Source: Miscanthus floridulus (Eukaryota; Streptophyta; Magnoliopsida; Poales; Poaceae). From it: a DNA stretch of 64,000 bases. The position numbers were made by a program, and so were the translations under genes. Shown here in pieces: positions 45,250 to 56,426 of the stretch. The notes beneath the pieces are model-generated. The model had not been told where the DNA came from, made no database searches, and saw only the letters and a list, made by a program, of their open reading frames with translations. Every line of letters begins with the position of its first letter. The first letter of the stretch is position 1. Location: assembly GCF_019320115.1 (NCBI RefSeq), contig NC_089581.1, positions 10,975,707 through 11,039,706 of the forward strand. Reading direction: 5' to 3'.

Positions 45250-45963
45250 ATCAAGAAAAATCTTTCCGACTATTCGAATCCTACGATTACATGCCCCTAA
45301 GAAGACCAATCGCGATAAAATGGAATCACCGTCCTACTAGGACACGCCGCGTGCTAAAAAAGAAGGTTAAGATCCTCAGTGTCCTTCTGTGAAAATATCG
45401 TTTGACTGATTTATTGCGATATAAAAATACTATTGATCGACTGGAAAAGTACTGGCACGTAAAGCAAACGAACGGGCGCACAACGGCAATTATCGCGGGT
45501 GCAACCGTGCAAGGGCGAATTTGCCGGCACATTTGGGGATTGGATTGGAGTGTCTGTCGTCGTTGACGTTGACAAGTCCGCCGGAACCAACCTGTGCCGT
45601 CGTCGCTCCCTCAGCCAGTCCCGCCCGGTCGGCTCATGCTGCGGCACCGTACGTCGAGGCCGAGACGAAGACGAGCGCCAGCGGCCAGTGCACGACAAAA
45701 GCAAACCCCAGTTGCATTCTCCTCGCTCCTTGACCTGTGACCCCTCGGCACGCGTCAACGCAGGGCCCGCGCGATTCCTTCGCCGCAACGAAAACGAAAC
45801 GCCCGTGCAATTTCCACGACTCCGCCCACGTCCGCTTCCACTACCCGTCGACTGGCTAGACGAGCAGCGATCGGCCCCCGGACTTCCAAGACGGTTGCTC
45901 CCCCTCGGCCGCCCAGGACCCAGCCATCGTAGTATCGCCGATCCATCATCGCCACCGCCGGCC
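45250..45963 (+). promoter_or_regulatory. Upstream region and probable 5'UTR of the F-box gene
   Basis: A TATAAAAATA at 45420-45429 is a candidate TATA box, about 545 bp before the ATG. From about 45480 the sequence is GC-rich and stays open in the coding frame up to 45963, which explains a longer 594-codon open frame, but its translation (Arg/Ser/Pro-rich) shows no conserved feature, so it is taken as 5'UTR. Confidence 0.4.
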
Positions 45964-47283
45964 ATGTCCGGCGCCGGCGCGGACACAGCGCCGTCGAGCG
46001 ACGACGGGGACCAGCACCAACAGCGCTCGTTCCGGGACGCGGCGCGTCGGCGGGAGCGCGAGCTCGCGATCGCGCGCGCCATCCGGGCGCCGCTGGCCAC
46101 CGTGCTCCGCGACCACGCGCTGCTGCACCTCCCGCCGGCCGCCGCGGCGCGCCTCCGCCTGGTGCACCCGTCCTGGGCGCGGGCGCTCGCGTCCCCGCTC
46201 TTCGCCGTCACGCACGCCGCCACCCCGCGCAGGGCCTCGGGCCTCTTCATTGCGACAGCGGGCTACTTCCTCCCGCTCGACGCCGCCGACACCGTGCCGT
46301 CCCCGGCCCTGGCCTTCCTCCCGGCCTCGTCGCCGCCCACCGTGCTGTCGTCCTCGCGCGGCCTCGCGTGCTGCTTCTCCCCGGCCGACGACGCCTACTT
46401 CGTGTGCAACCCGGCGACGGGGTCCTGGCACGGCGTGCCGTGCCCGCCGTGCCGGATCACCTGGCCGCGCCCCGCGGTCGTCGTCCTCTTCGACGCCGGC
46501 GTCTACAACTTCCGCGGCGACTACGCGCTCGTCTGCGCCTTCGAGTCGGCGCCAGGCTCCGGCATCTACTGCTTCGCGGTGTTCACGTCGGGGACCGGCG
46601 TGTGGTGGGTCGCCGACGCGGTCGCGCCCGCCGAGGGGCTCGTCCCTTCCTCGGGCGTCGATGCCGGCGGGACGGCCTGGTGGCGGACAGCCATCGGCAC
46701 CGCCGTTGGGTACAGCCCTGTCACGGGCCGCGTCGACCTCGCGCTGTGCCCTGGGGACAGCGCCCAGTGGGAGATCGGCTCGGCCGAGGGCAGGCTCCAC
46801 TGCGCCGTGCGCGACGGGGGCGACGTCGTGGTGTTCCGGCTCGACAGGCACGGTGGCTGGGAGGTGGCCGCCGCGGTCTCTGTCGCCGAGATACTGCAGT
46901 GGCCTTGGCAACCGGAGCCCGCTTTCGAGCTGTCCGACTCCGAGGACGACGACGAGGAGGAGGCGGCGGGTCAGGCAGAGGTGGAGCGCGCGGGGGCTGT
47001 CATTGCCGTGGCGAACAGGTACAGCAGGGTACGGGTGCCGAGCGACGACGTGAGGCTGCTGCCGTTCCAGGGCGCCGAGGTGGAGGTGGTTGTGCTGGCC
47101 GGCAGGAGAGTGGTGGCGTTCGAGACGGTGACGCGGCGGCGGCGTGAGGCCGTCCTGCCTGATCAGCCGGCAGGCAAGGACTGGGGCGCCGTGGAGTACG
47201 CCGCGCACACCAACACGCTCGCGCTGGTCGCGCCCGTGGTGTTCATGGAGCCTCCGGACGATCAGGCAGAGGTGAAATCGTAA
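45964..47283 (+). CDS. Intact intronless F-box-like protein, 439 residues
   Basis: Start chosen at 45964 (CCGGCCATGTCC, MSGAGADTAPSSDDG) because the conserved part follows shortly. Residues about 40-80 (APLATVLRDHALLHLPPAAA then ARLRLVHPSWARALASPLF) fit a divergent F-box; the region after it (GLFIATAGYFLPL, VLSSSRGLACCFSP, YFVCNPATGSWHGVPCPP, CFAVFTSGTGVWW) is the beta-propeller-like F-box-associated domain of a grass family. An acidic stretch (ELSDSEDDDEEEAAG) lies about residue 325. The C-terminal part ends PPDDQAEVKS. F-box proteins recruit substrates to SCF ubiquitin ligases; the substrate is unknown. High GC at third positions is usual for grass single-exon genes. No lesion seen, so probably functional. 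It is the only intact F-box gene here beside one pseudogene and one captured fragment. Confidence 0.85.
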   Translation: MSGAGADTAPSSDDGDQHQQRSFRDAARRRERELAIARAIRAPLATVLRDHALLHLPPAAAARLRLVHPSWARALASPLFAVTHAATPRRASGLFIATAGYFLPLDAADTVPSPALAFLPASSPPTVLSSSRGLACCFSPADDAYFVCNPATGSWHGVPCPPCRITWPRPAVVVLFDAGVYNFRGDYALVCAFESAPGSGIYCFAVFTSGTGVWWVADAVAPAEGLVPSSGVDAGGTAWWRTAIGTAVGYSPVTGRVDLALCPGDSAQWEIGSAEGRLHCAVRDGGDVVVFRLDRHGGWEVAAAVSVAEILQWPWQPEPAFELSDSEDDDEEEAAGQAEVERAGAVIAVANRYSRVRVPSDDVRLLPFQGAEVEVVVLAGRRVVAFETVTRRRREAVLPDQPAGKDWGAVEYAAHTNTLALVAPVVFMEPPDDQAEVKS

Positions 47284-49574
47284 TCTCTTGTGCGAATGTT
47301 TCAGTGGCTCGCGCGCCCTTGCTTCGCTGCTTAGATTCTTAGATCTACAGAATAATCAAGCTTGTGCTTTGTGCATGATTTCGTGTGGAGAAATCAACGT
47401 ATGTCCTGTTCGGTTGGCTGAAAAAACGGCCAATATTGATGCTGATCGGTTATAAGAGAAAAATATTATTATTTCGTTGAAACGGTACGTTAGATAACAG
47501 CGAACATGGCAGTAATTTCCGAGCTGCTTGTTGTACATAATTAATCCGAACTTACCGGAACTTACTTCAGTTATATTTATATATACTCTATATACAATGT
47601 TGGGCAAATTCTTCACACTTAAGTTGAATTCTACAGTTGATTTTGTGACTAATCTAGATGGTACTAACAAACTAACAATTCAGTGTCAGTCTAGGACGTG
47701 GATGTTCGTCGGTTCCCATGTTCAATAAGATGGATGTGACTATTTTTTTTCTAACATCGATATGATTGATGAGAGTTGAGAGCTACAAAAGTCCATTGAA
47801 CACTAAGTTGTACTACACTCACTGTGAAAAGAGGGTGGGAAAGGGAATAAAGCGAACTGCGATGGTGCTAACGATGTAAAGTCAGGAATAGTTGTTTCTA
47901 ACACGAAACAACCACTCATTGGCCGCATTAGGATGGGATCACTTTTAAGTGTTAACTTCTGTGTGGGCAGCTAGTTCTTACACCTGGCGCCCAAAAGGGG
48001 TCATATATTCGGCATGTTCGCTTGTTGGTTTTAGTCATGGCTTATCAATTATAATATAATATTTCTCTTTCATAATAAACTAGCACCAGTCGAATTTATC
48101 AACCTAGAAATCAACCAACGAATAGGCTGATTGGCTGATAAGTTTGATTTTTTTAGTTAAATCGATGGATTTAAAGACCTGGAAGTATGTTGACATATTA
48201 TATTAGACCGTATAAAGCTACAATCCTTTAGGCCTAGCGCAGATATAAATAGTTTGACATATATATTACTGAAAAAAGAATGCAGCTTTATCAGAAAACC
48301 TAGCAGCTATTTTTGCCACGGTGTTACAAGAGGAAGCTGCAGATATATATCTTTTTAAAAAGACTAAATTTCACAAGGGGCTCTTTTAACTCGTCTCGAG
48401 TTCTAATCTAGGTCTCCTCATTTGCAAATGTACGTTTGGCTCCTTAAACTTGCCTGAAGTACTCATCTGGCTCTTGGTATTTGCTAATTGCATAATTGGC
48501 TCTCTAGACTCGTTTCAAGTTCTTATTCTGATCCTGGTACTTGCAAATCGCACACTCAGCTCCTTAAAGTTGCATTATTGTATCATTCCGGTCCATCCAC
48601 CCCTGAACTGCATTGTCCTCGCTCCAGCCACACTGGGAATGCCCGCCTCACCCGCATAGCCGTTTACCGTGCTTGCCTTAGGCTATCTTCAACAACAACA
48701 CCCAAAATACAAGATACATTCGTCCTTGGGATAGCGCTACAAGCAAAGGGTTCAATACATATTCAACATATTCTCCAACAACAGGACCCAAAAGAGAATT
48801 ATTTCTACAAATGGGTTTCCAGGAGAGAGGATGCCTATATTTAGGTTGTGTCTGTCAGACAACCCAAAATAGGTCTTCCGTATAGGTACTCTGATAGAGA
48901 CTGATTTTGGATCTCCTGATTTTGGATCTCTCACTACCCATTTTGTGTTTGGATTCTCATATGTGTTCCTGGTTGGAGACAGTCTTACCACGCCGTGTTT
49001 GTCTGCCTATGTTACATCGTTGATGTGGTGCCGCACCCACGTTGCCACATTAAGCCCTGTCATGCTCGCCTCGAACCGCCATGCCATGCGCTACACTCGT
49101 CCTACCACGCTACTGCGACGGCCCTACCTTTGCCGAGGGAAGCGTGGAAGGCTAGGAGGGTGACGAACGGGTGCGAGGAGGTGCCGAGAACGAGCATGAG
49201 CTCCTACGCGATGGGGGGATAAGGAGTGTGGTGGTGGTGTCAGGTGCGATTGCCACGAGGCGGGAGCTAGTGCAAAAACCAAGTTTGTGAAAAAACGAGA
49301 ATTGTTGTGAGCGATTCTGGTTAATGTTTCTAGGGTGCCAAACGTTACTGATGCCCTGTTGGCCGCCTCTCTAGAAGCGGCAGCCCCCCTACAACAATCT
49401 ATACATCCACGGCCCCCACAAAAGATGCCTTGACACTACAACAAAATAAGTTCGGTTCCCATTTTAGATTGTGTAGATTGTGGACACCAATTTTTTCTTT
49501 GGCATCTGCCTCAACGCTTGCAAAAAAAACGATGCTTCAATTAGGAGAGAGAATGTCCAAGCACTATTTTGAAC
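47284..49574. other. Intergenic DNA between the F-box gene and the small LTR element
   Basis: No gene recognised. The first few hundred bases must hold the F-box gene's 3'UTR. Short MITE-like pieces are suggested by GTTCG-type ends at about 47402-47520 and 48013-48130 but neither has a clean target duplication. A GC-rich stretch at 49000-49260 has small open frames (48945-49163, 48995-49222) of no family. Poly-T tracts occur near 47745. Confidence 0.5.
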
Positions 49575-50291
49575 TGATACGTACTGAACTATTTCAGTAC
49601 AGAAATTAGCCCGATCTTCACGACAGTAGGTCTCGATCAAGATAACTTGCAATAAGGCAGCGAGGATAAAAGGGTAACTTGCTGAAGAACAACAGAATAA
49701 CTAGCTTTATACCTGGCCAAGGTTGGAGGTGACCAAGCGACGGGGAGAGAAACACCAAAACCACGAAGACTTCGACTCGATCTTCGAACGACCGCAGAAC
49801 CACAACCGGAGCTAATCCACACAAGGCGGGGCAGCCGTACTGGAACCCGTAAAGCATGGACTAGTGGATCCCAGAGGAATCTCTTCACAAGTCCAGGAAG
49901 AACAAGGAAGAACAAGGGTTGGAGTAAGCACTCGGCTGCAATATCACTTGAATTATCAAATCATCAAAAGTACTTTTCTAGTAGCCTAGAGGTAATATTT
50001 ATAATATGAGAAGTCTCTAAGATAGATGTGAACTGAAAAAGCCAGGTTGGGAGGTGGAAGGTCAACGGCCTAGAGCATTCACAAGGTGGTCTTCAGTTTC
50101 CGCACGTCTTCTAGGCTTTTGTGCAATCTTTAATGTTTTGGTCATAACTCCTTCCTAGGAAGTCCAAATGATGAACCGTTGGATGCGTTGGAAAGCTAAC
50201 TTCATCATCTTTCTAACCATGTATGCTATGCACCACGAATTATTGTAGAATGGTACAGTTTTGCACGTGATCTTTAGCTTCATGCAGACTA
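49575..50291 (-). repeat. LTR of the TRIM-like element, intact copy
   Basis: Aligned with 52107-52602 and 56192-56420. The 79-codon open frame at 49618-49857 appears again at 52150-52389 and reflects LTR homology, not a gene. Confidence 0.8.
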
Positions 50292-50300
50292 AGGAGGTGG

Positions 50301-51916
50301 TGTTTGCAGGGGTGAGATGGGTTTGTAGGGGTGAGATGGCGCTTTCGGGAAAATGGAATGTCTATTTTCTATTGCGCCGGATACAAATTCTTGGTGGTTA
50401 GCACATTGGTGCAAGGGTGAAGAAGTTAGAAGTGAAAACGAGTTGGCCGCGAAGATGCCGGCGTCGGTCAACTGACCGGACGCTGGATCTGAATGCACCG
50501 GACGCTGGCAGGCTACGTCCGGTCGCGCTGACGTACGGTGATGCAGTTGCTGGAGAGTGACCGGACGCTGGATGCGTCCGATCGCGTTCGACCGGACGCG
50601 TCCGGTCATGCTCGGAAGCTTACTGGAAACGACCGGACACTGGGAGTTCAGCGTCCGGTCAGTTGAGTGCTGCTGCGTCCGGTCAGGTCAAGTGACCGTT
50701 GGAACCGGGACACGTGGTCGTCTGTGGGCGACCGGACGCTGAGGTCCAGCATCCGGTCAACACGACCGGAGCGTCCGGTCGGCCCGACCGTTGCCCAGTG
50801 AAGGGGTAACGGCTAGTTTAGCCCTTGGGGCTATAAATAGAAGTGGCCTTCGGCCATGGCTAGTGTGGAGCACCTCAAGGGACTTAGTGTCCATGCTTGT
50901 GAGTGCTTGGGAGCCCTCCATCTCACACATACTTGATAGCGATCATCCGATTGTGTGAGTGAGCGATTCTAGTGCGATTGCATCGTGAGGTTGCATCGAG
51001 TGGCACTAGGTGATCGAGTTGCAAGCCGGTGGTGCTTGTTACTCTTGGAGGTTGCCACCTCCTAGATGGCTTGGTGGTGGTCTCCGTCGAAGCGCGCAAG
51101 AAGCTTGTGCGGCGCTCCGGAGAAGTGCTTGTGAGGGGCATTGTGCTCGCCCCACGGGAGCCACGAAGAGCAACTCTAGTAAAGCGTGTCATTGAGCTAC
51201 CCTCACTCAAGGGGTAGGTTCTTGCGGCGCCCGACGTGCGGGCTTAGCGGGTGATGCTAATTAGCCGCCGAACCACCAAGTGAGCGGTCGACACAACGGG
51301 GACTAGCGTGTTGGCAAACACGTGAACCTCAGGAGAAAAATCATCATGTCAACCTTATTCTTCCCGTTGGTTTACATCCCCGTTACACAAGCTTGGAATT
51401 ACTTTTATACATATTAAGCTTGTGTAGTTGCTCTTGTAATTAGATAGCTTGCGTAGCTTGCTAATTACCTTCTTGCTTGTGTAGCATAGAAGTAGCTCCC
51501 TTGCGTGGCTAATTTGGTTTTAGTAACCTTGTTAGTCACATTGCTTAGTTTGTGTAGCTAAGTATTTGCGCTCTCTAATTAGGCATTGGTTGCCTTGTTA
51601 TTGAGCATTGCTAGTGAGCTTAGTTAGCTTTGTGCTTTTGCTTACTAGCATGTGTAGGAGCTCCCTTGTTGCTTAAAGTACTAGTGGCATAGGTTTGTGT
51701 AACCTTGCTCCTAGAATTGTTTAGGAGAGCTCTAGCTAGCCCGGCACCTTTGTTGCATAATCGTTATCTTTGCAAGGTGCTAGTGAACATATATAGTGGG
51801 GTATAGTCTTGGCTAGACCGATAGTTTTAATTCCGCATTTGTATCGGTTAGCCGACACGATTAAGTTTTAGAAAAGACTATTCACCCCCCCTCTAGTCAC
51901 CATCTCGACCCTTCAC
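50301..51916 (+). mobile_element. Solo LTR related to the SIRE/Maximus Copia LTRs
   Basis: It begins TGTTTGCAGGGG and ends TTCACCCCCCCTCTAGTCAC...CGACCCTTCA(C), closely resembling the Copia LTR end above (minus strand: TTCACCCCCCTCTTGG...GATCCTTTCA). The flanks GGTGG (50296-50300 and 51917-51921) match, with one extra C after the terminal CA. It contains the GACCGGACGC array (about 50470-50790) and then CTATAAATAG (50830-50839). No internal coding sequence lies beside it, so it is a recombined solo LTR. It lies in the interior of the TRIM-like element. Confidence 0.75.
50470..50790. repeat. GACCGGACGC / CCGGTC motif array with a perfect 18-bp palindrome
   Basis: About twelve copies of GACCGGACGC or GCGTCCGGTC. 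At 50590-50607 GACCGGACGCGTCCGGTC is an exact palindrome. The array precedes the CTATAAATAG box at 50830 in the same orientation as in the Copia LTRs. Confidence 0.85.
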
Positions 51917-52106
51917 GGTGGTGACTAGCAACTCGATGAACACAAAACACAACATAACAATACCACAAAAAGATTATAGGTATTTTTTTGTGTGGCTTTG
52001 GACTATAGGATATGAATAAACACAAATATATGAAGTAGATTAATCAAGGATAACGATGTGGATGACAGCAAGACCTACTGTGTCAATCCGAAGCTCTAAT
52101 ACCAGA

Positions 52107-55100
52107 TGATAGGTACTGAACTATTTCAGTATGGAAATTGGCCTGATCTTCACGACAGTAGGTCTCGATCAAGATAACTTACAATAAGACAGCGAGGATA
52201 AAAGGGTAACTCACTGAAGAATAGTGCAATAACTAGCTTTATACCTGGCCAAGGTTGGAGGCAACCAAGCGACGGGGAGAGAAACACCGAAACCACGAAG
52301 ATTTTGACTTGATCTCCGAACGACCACAGAACCACAACCGGAGCTAATCCACACAAGGCGGGGCAGCCATACTGGAACCCACAAAGCACGAACTAGTGGA
52401 TCCTAGAGAAATCTCTTCACAAGTCTAGGAAGAACAAGGAAGAACAAGGGTTTGAGTAAGCACTCGGCAGCTCGGCTGCAATATCACTTGAATTATCAAA
52501 TCATCAAAAGTATTTTTCTAGTAGCCTAGAGGTAATATTTATACTATGAGAAGTCTCTAAGATAGATGTGAACTAAAGAAGCCAGGTTGGGAGGTGGAAG
52601 GTTGTGACAGAATCTCCTAAATTATAGGACCCACATGCACTTGTCACTGTCCAACGACCATTGACAACTATGCATATGTTCCTGGTAACTTAAGAAGTCT
52701 GTCGGGTGTCCTCGGGAAACCCTGAATCATCCACGATTTCCAAGCAGGATCACATTACAGAGTCATTACAGTATTACAACATTTTATTCAAATAGATACA
52801 CTAGAGTAAATAACAGCGAAAGACTTACAATAACATAGTTTACAAACCATTTGTTTCAAACCATACAAACTAAGTTCGATAATTAATACAAAATGTAGTA
52901 GTGGAGTGGCATTATAACATAATACAAAACACACAATAGAACTACCCTGCCCAAGGGCCATACATTTACTTCTCATCGTTAGATCGAACAATAGTCTTGC
53001 AGCACGATCCAAAATAGATCTGCTCATGAGGCTCACCTGCAACAAGGGTCAACGAACCCTGAGTACAAAAGTACTCAACAAGACTTAACCAAGATAAGAA
53101 CTGATAAACTCAGGAATGCAGGCTCATGGATTTAAGGTATGGCTTTAGCAATAATCAAAGTTCTTTTGCGTAAAAGCTTTTTTTTAACAAAATTCTTTAA
53201 TTCGACATTTAAAACTTCATGAAATCATATACAAAGATGACTCGATCCATATTGAGATCATGAAACTTCATATCCAACACCTTCTCAAATTTCAGTTATT
53301 AAACTACGATGATGAACAGAGAAGTGAGTCTCCATAACCGAGAAACAACGATGATTTGAACCGATTATAAACCCAGCAGGGAATTCTAGACCACACGACA
53401 TATGCAGGTCCCCGACCTACATATACCAACCTACTCTCAGATCCTCTAAAACAAGAACGGGTCCGCGCCACCCGAGAATACAGTACTCCACCAATCCAGC
53501 CCAATACCATGTGGGTACACGCTATTCCCGCTATCTCTCCACTCCTAGTGCGTGAGTAGCCATTCTCGTAATAGAATCACAAAGTTAAGGCTTACCGGAG
53601 TATGTGGTTAGTACTGCAAAGTCTTACCACACACAGTTCAACAATGGATGGACCTTAATCGACATAGGCGAAGAGAACCCGCTCACAAGACCTCCATGTC
53701 TTGTGGCTCTCACATATCGAATCCGCCCGGTCTAGATTTATTACTTCATATTCTCATATCGCATGATAACATAAGTAACCAAAGATCCATTTGAAACTCG
53801 CAGGTGACAGGTAATCGCCTGACTTTGATCTGTCTAAGCATGGCTAAGCATAACTAGACATTTACGACGTAAAACTGGTAACAAGGTATATACGGAAAAA
53901 CAATGTTGGTAATGCATCAATTAGGCTTTTACTTAACTCTTAATCACTTAATGCAGTAAAGAAAAAGAAAAGCAAAATTAATTTGTAAAACACAAGGTAG
54001 GGTTGTATGCATCCGGGGCTTGCCTTCGTTGACGGAAAAGTCCGGTTCCTGCGATGTTTCATAAATATTTGATCCGACCTCAACAGACGGATTAACCTCC
54101 TCCGCAACTTGATTAACTACCATGTGTTCACCTTCGTTCACTACACGTAGTAACAATGCCAGGTTTAACATGATACGGAATATGAAACATGATGCTCGAT
54201 GATGGATGCAAAAATTAACAATTTGAATACAACTTTCCTTCGCGGTATAGTTACAAGTTACACTAACTAAACCTTTTCGCAACACCTAAATCAATTGCCA
54301 AGAATCATTACCAACTAATGACCCAAGGACATCACTCAATCAAAAATTCAATCAAAACCTAGATCACTAAAGGTTACTATTTGCTTTTATGAATTAATTA
54401 ATTAATTAAGAATTATGAAATAAATCAACTTGTTCCAATTAACCTCAAAATTTTTGTAAAAGTTTTTCACATGATAAGTAAGTGGCAAAACAAATTTCAT
54501 AATTTTTGGACAATTAAATAAGCCTAGAAAAATCATGAAAATCCATTTCTTAATAAATTGAGTAATTTTCATCACATTCAAAAAGTGCTGAAAAATATCA
54601 TTTCATATTTTTCTTAAATAATATACATCACAGAGAGGTCACACAAAAATTTTCATAATTTTTGAAGCTATAAATAAATCTACACAAAAATAACAAAAAC
54701 CGATATTATTCATTCAATTCTGAAAATAGAAAAATCCAATTTGAACATTGTGTCACTGACATCGGGTCCCACTTGTCATCCCTAACCTCACGCATTTGAC
54801 CACGCCGGCGATTGCGCTGACCGACGTAAACTCACCGACGATGAGTCCAACGGCGATGGCCAAGGTACCAAAACGATCACCATGACTAGACGCATCGATT
54901 GATGTCCCTATCTATACTGATTACGACCCTATACTAACTCGACGTCGGCCATGGAGGACGCGGCGTCTCGGTGACACTACGTCGGCGAAACAAGGCCAGT
55001 AACAGTCAAACTAAGCACTTAGAAAGGATCAACATCTCACCCTGAACGTGTAGAAGCAAAGAACGAGGCCGAAGAAGCTACGATGACACGGGTCGACAGT

Positions 55101-56420
55101 GACAGCGGTCACGGCGGAGCAGACTTCATCGACGACGGTGTCCCAGCGACTGCAGTGGCCAAAACGACCAAGCAAGAATGGATTAAGCACCACAACATCT
55201 AGATGAAGCTGTAGGGACAACAAGCAAGGGCAATGGCTCACCGGATGACGCTGGCCGCGGTGAAACGGAATCTCGGGTGAGGTCGCCGGCCGCGAGGAAG
55301 AAGGGCGTGGACAGCGAGTTCTCGGCGGAGTCAAGCGTCAAGGATGGTTTGGCTGAGCGCGCAAGGAACCAGCGGAGCTATGATAGGTTTAGCTGAGACA
55401 GCAACGGTGCTGGGGAGGTGATGCGAGCTTGCCGGAGCTTTGGCGGCGGCGACTGGAAAAACAGAGCAAGGGAGTGGGGGCAAACGGCGATAGCCAAGGC
55501 TAAATAGCACGACTCAGAAGCGCAAGGAAACCACACAGGAGACTTCACCGCGCCAGCGCGAAGCCGAGGACGTCCACACGCGCACCTAGAAGCGAACCGA
55601 AGGTCGCCGGCAATGTAGCTTAGACGGTGAACACTGTTCACAGTAATTACAGAATTGCCATTCATTTTCAAATTCAAATTACTCCCAAATTTGTATAACA
55701 ACTCAAAAATCTCCAAAAATAAAAGTTGTTCAAAATTTAAAGTTCTACAACTTTGCTTTTATAACCAACCCCTAATTCGGTCTACATTTTGAAATGAACT
55801 TTTGAATTCAAATAGGGGACATTTAACGAATTACGCCTTTTCGAATTACTCCAAATTTTTCATAACAACTTTGAAAACTCCAAAAACAAACTTTGTATAA
55901 CTTGACAAGCTCTATACTTTTGCTTTTGGGCTCAACCCCAAAATATGCTTAGATTTTGAAATGATTTTTCAGGGTAGGATTTAAATACTGAAAATCAGGG
56001 TTTTCTTGAAAATTCAAATCCAAACCAAATTTTGAACTTGATTCAAACAATACAATTCAACACACACCACATAAATGTAAACTTGTTTTAGTGAATGCAT
56101 ATCAAAGTTTGCAATATGACCAAATGCCTTGCAATGCATATGATGACATGTCCTATTTTTAATATTTAAACACCCGGGGTGTTACAAAGGTCAACGGCCT
56201 AGAGCATTCACGAGGTGGTCTTCTGTTTCCGCGCGTCTTCTGGGTTTCTGTGCAGTCTTTAATGTTTTGGTCATAACTCCTTCCTGGGAAGTCCAAATGA
56301 CGAACCGTTGGATGCGTTGGAAAGCTAACTTCATCATCTTTCCAACCATGTATGCTATGCACCACGAATTATTGTAGAATGGTACAGTTTTGTATGGGAT
56401 CTTTAGCTTCATGCAGACTA
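52107..56420 (-). repeat. LTR of the TRIM-like element, split copy
   Basis: Left piece 52107-52602, right piece 56192-56420, separated by the Tekay-type solo LTR. The phrase GGAGGTGGAAGGTCAACGG is whole in the other LTR at about 50050-50070 and interrupted here at AAGGT, which proves the order of events. Confidence 0.85.
52603..56186 (-). mobile_element. 3.58-kb solo LTR, Tekay/Del-type chromovirus
   Basis: On the minus strand it begins TGTAACACCCCGGGTG and ends GGAGATTCTGTCACA, with an exact 5-bp target duplication AAGGT (52598-52602 and 56187-56191). Length, TGTAACACCC start and absence of coding domains fit a solo LTR of the Tekay/Del lineage, which has unusually long LTRs (established knowledge). 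Open frames at 53944, 55029 and 55378 have no recognised family. A GC-rich patch at 54780-55620 is flanked by AT-rich sequence with repeated AATTCAAAT-type words (55660-56050). Confidence 0.85.
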
Positions 56421-56426
56421 TTGAGC

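Larger units (their letters stand above)
49575..56421 (-). mobile_element. Small non-coding LTR element (TRIM-like) with two nested solo LTRs
   Basis: Two LTR copies on the plus strand begin TGATA(C/G)GTACTGAAC: 49575-50291, and 52107-52602 plus 56192-56420. Without insertions they are about 717 and 725 bp. A primer site (minus TGGTATTAGAGC, 52093-52104) lies two bases inside the LTR starting at 52107, so the element reads on the minus strand. The interior, without the solo LTR, is only about 195 bp, with no coding. No polypurine tract was seen by the other LTR, so part of the interior may be deleted. Flanks TGAAC (49570-49574) and TGAGC (56422-56426) may be a degenerate target duplication. 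Confidence 0.7.

Noticed and set aside
45499..45963. N-terminal extension of the F-box-like protein to 594 residues
   Set aside because: The extension is Arg/Ser/Pro-rich, without conserved motif, and the ATG at 45964 has the better context.
45946..47208. 420-residue minus-strand frame and two long plus-strand frames (46250-47053, 46368-47147) over the F-box gene
   Set aside because: GC-rich third positions open shadow frames; translations are Arg/Gly/Ala-rich with no domain, while the frame from 45964 has family features.
47402..47520. Possible MITE starting CCTGTTCGG
   Set aside because: The opposite end is not a clear inverted repeat and no duplication flanks it.
48013..48130. Possible MITE with GTTCGCTTGTTGG-like ends
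   Set aside because: Ends match only loosely and no target duplication was found on the flanks.
49618..49857. 79-residue frame found twice (also 52150-52389)
   Set aside because: It is LTR sequence of the TRIM-like element, repeated through LTR homology.
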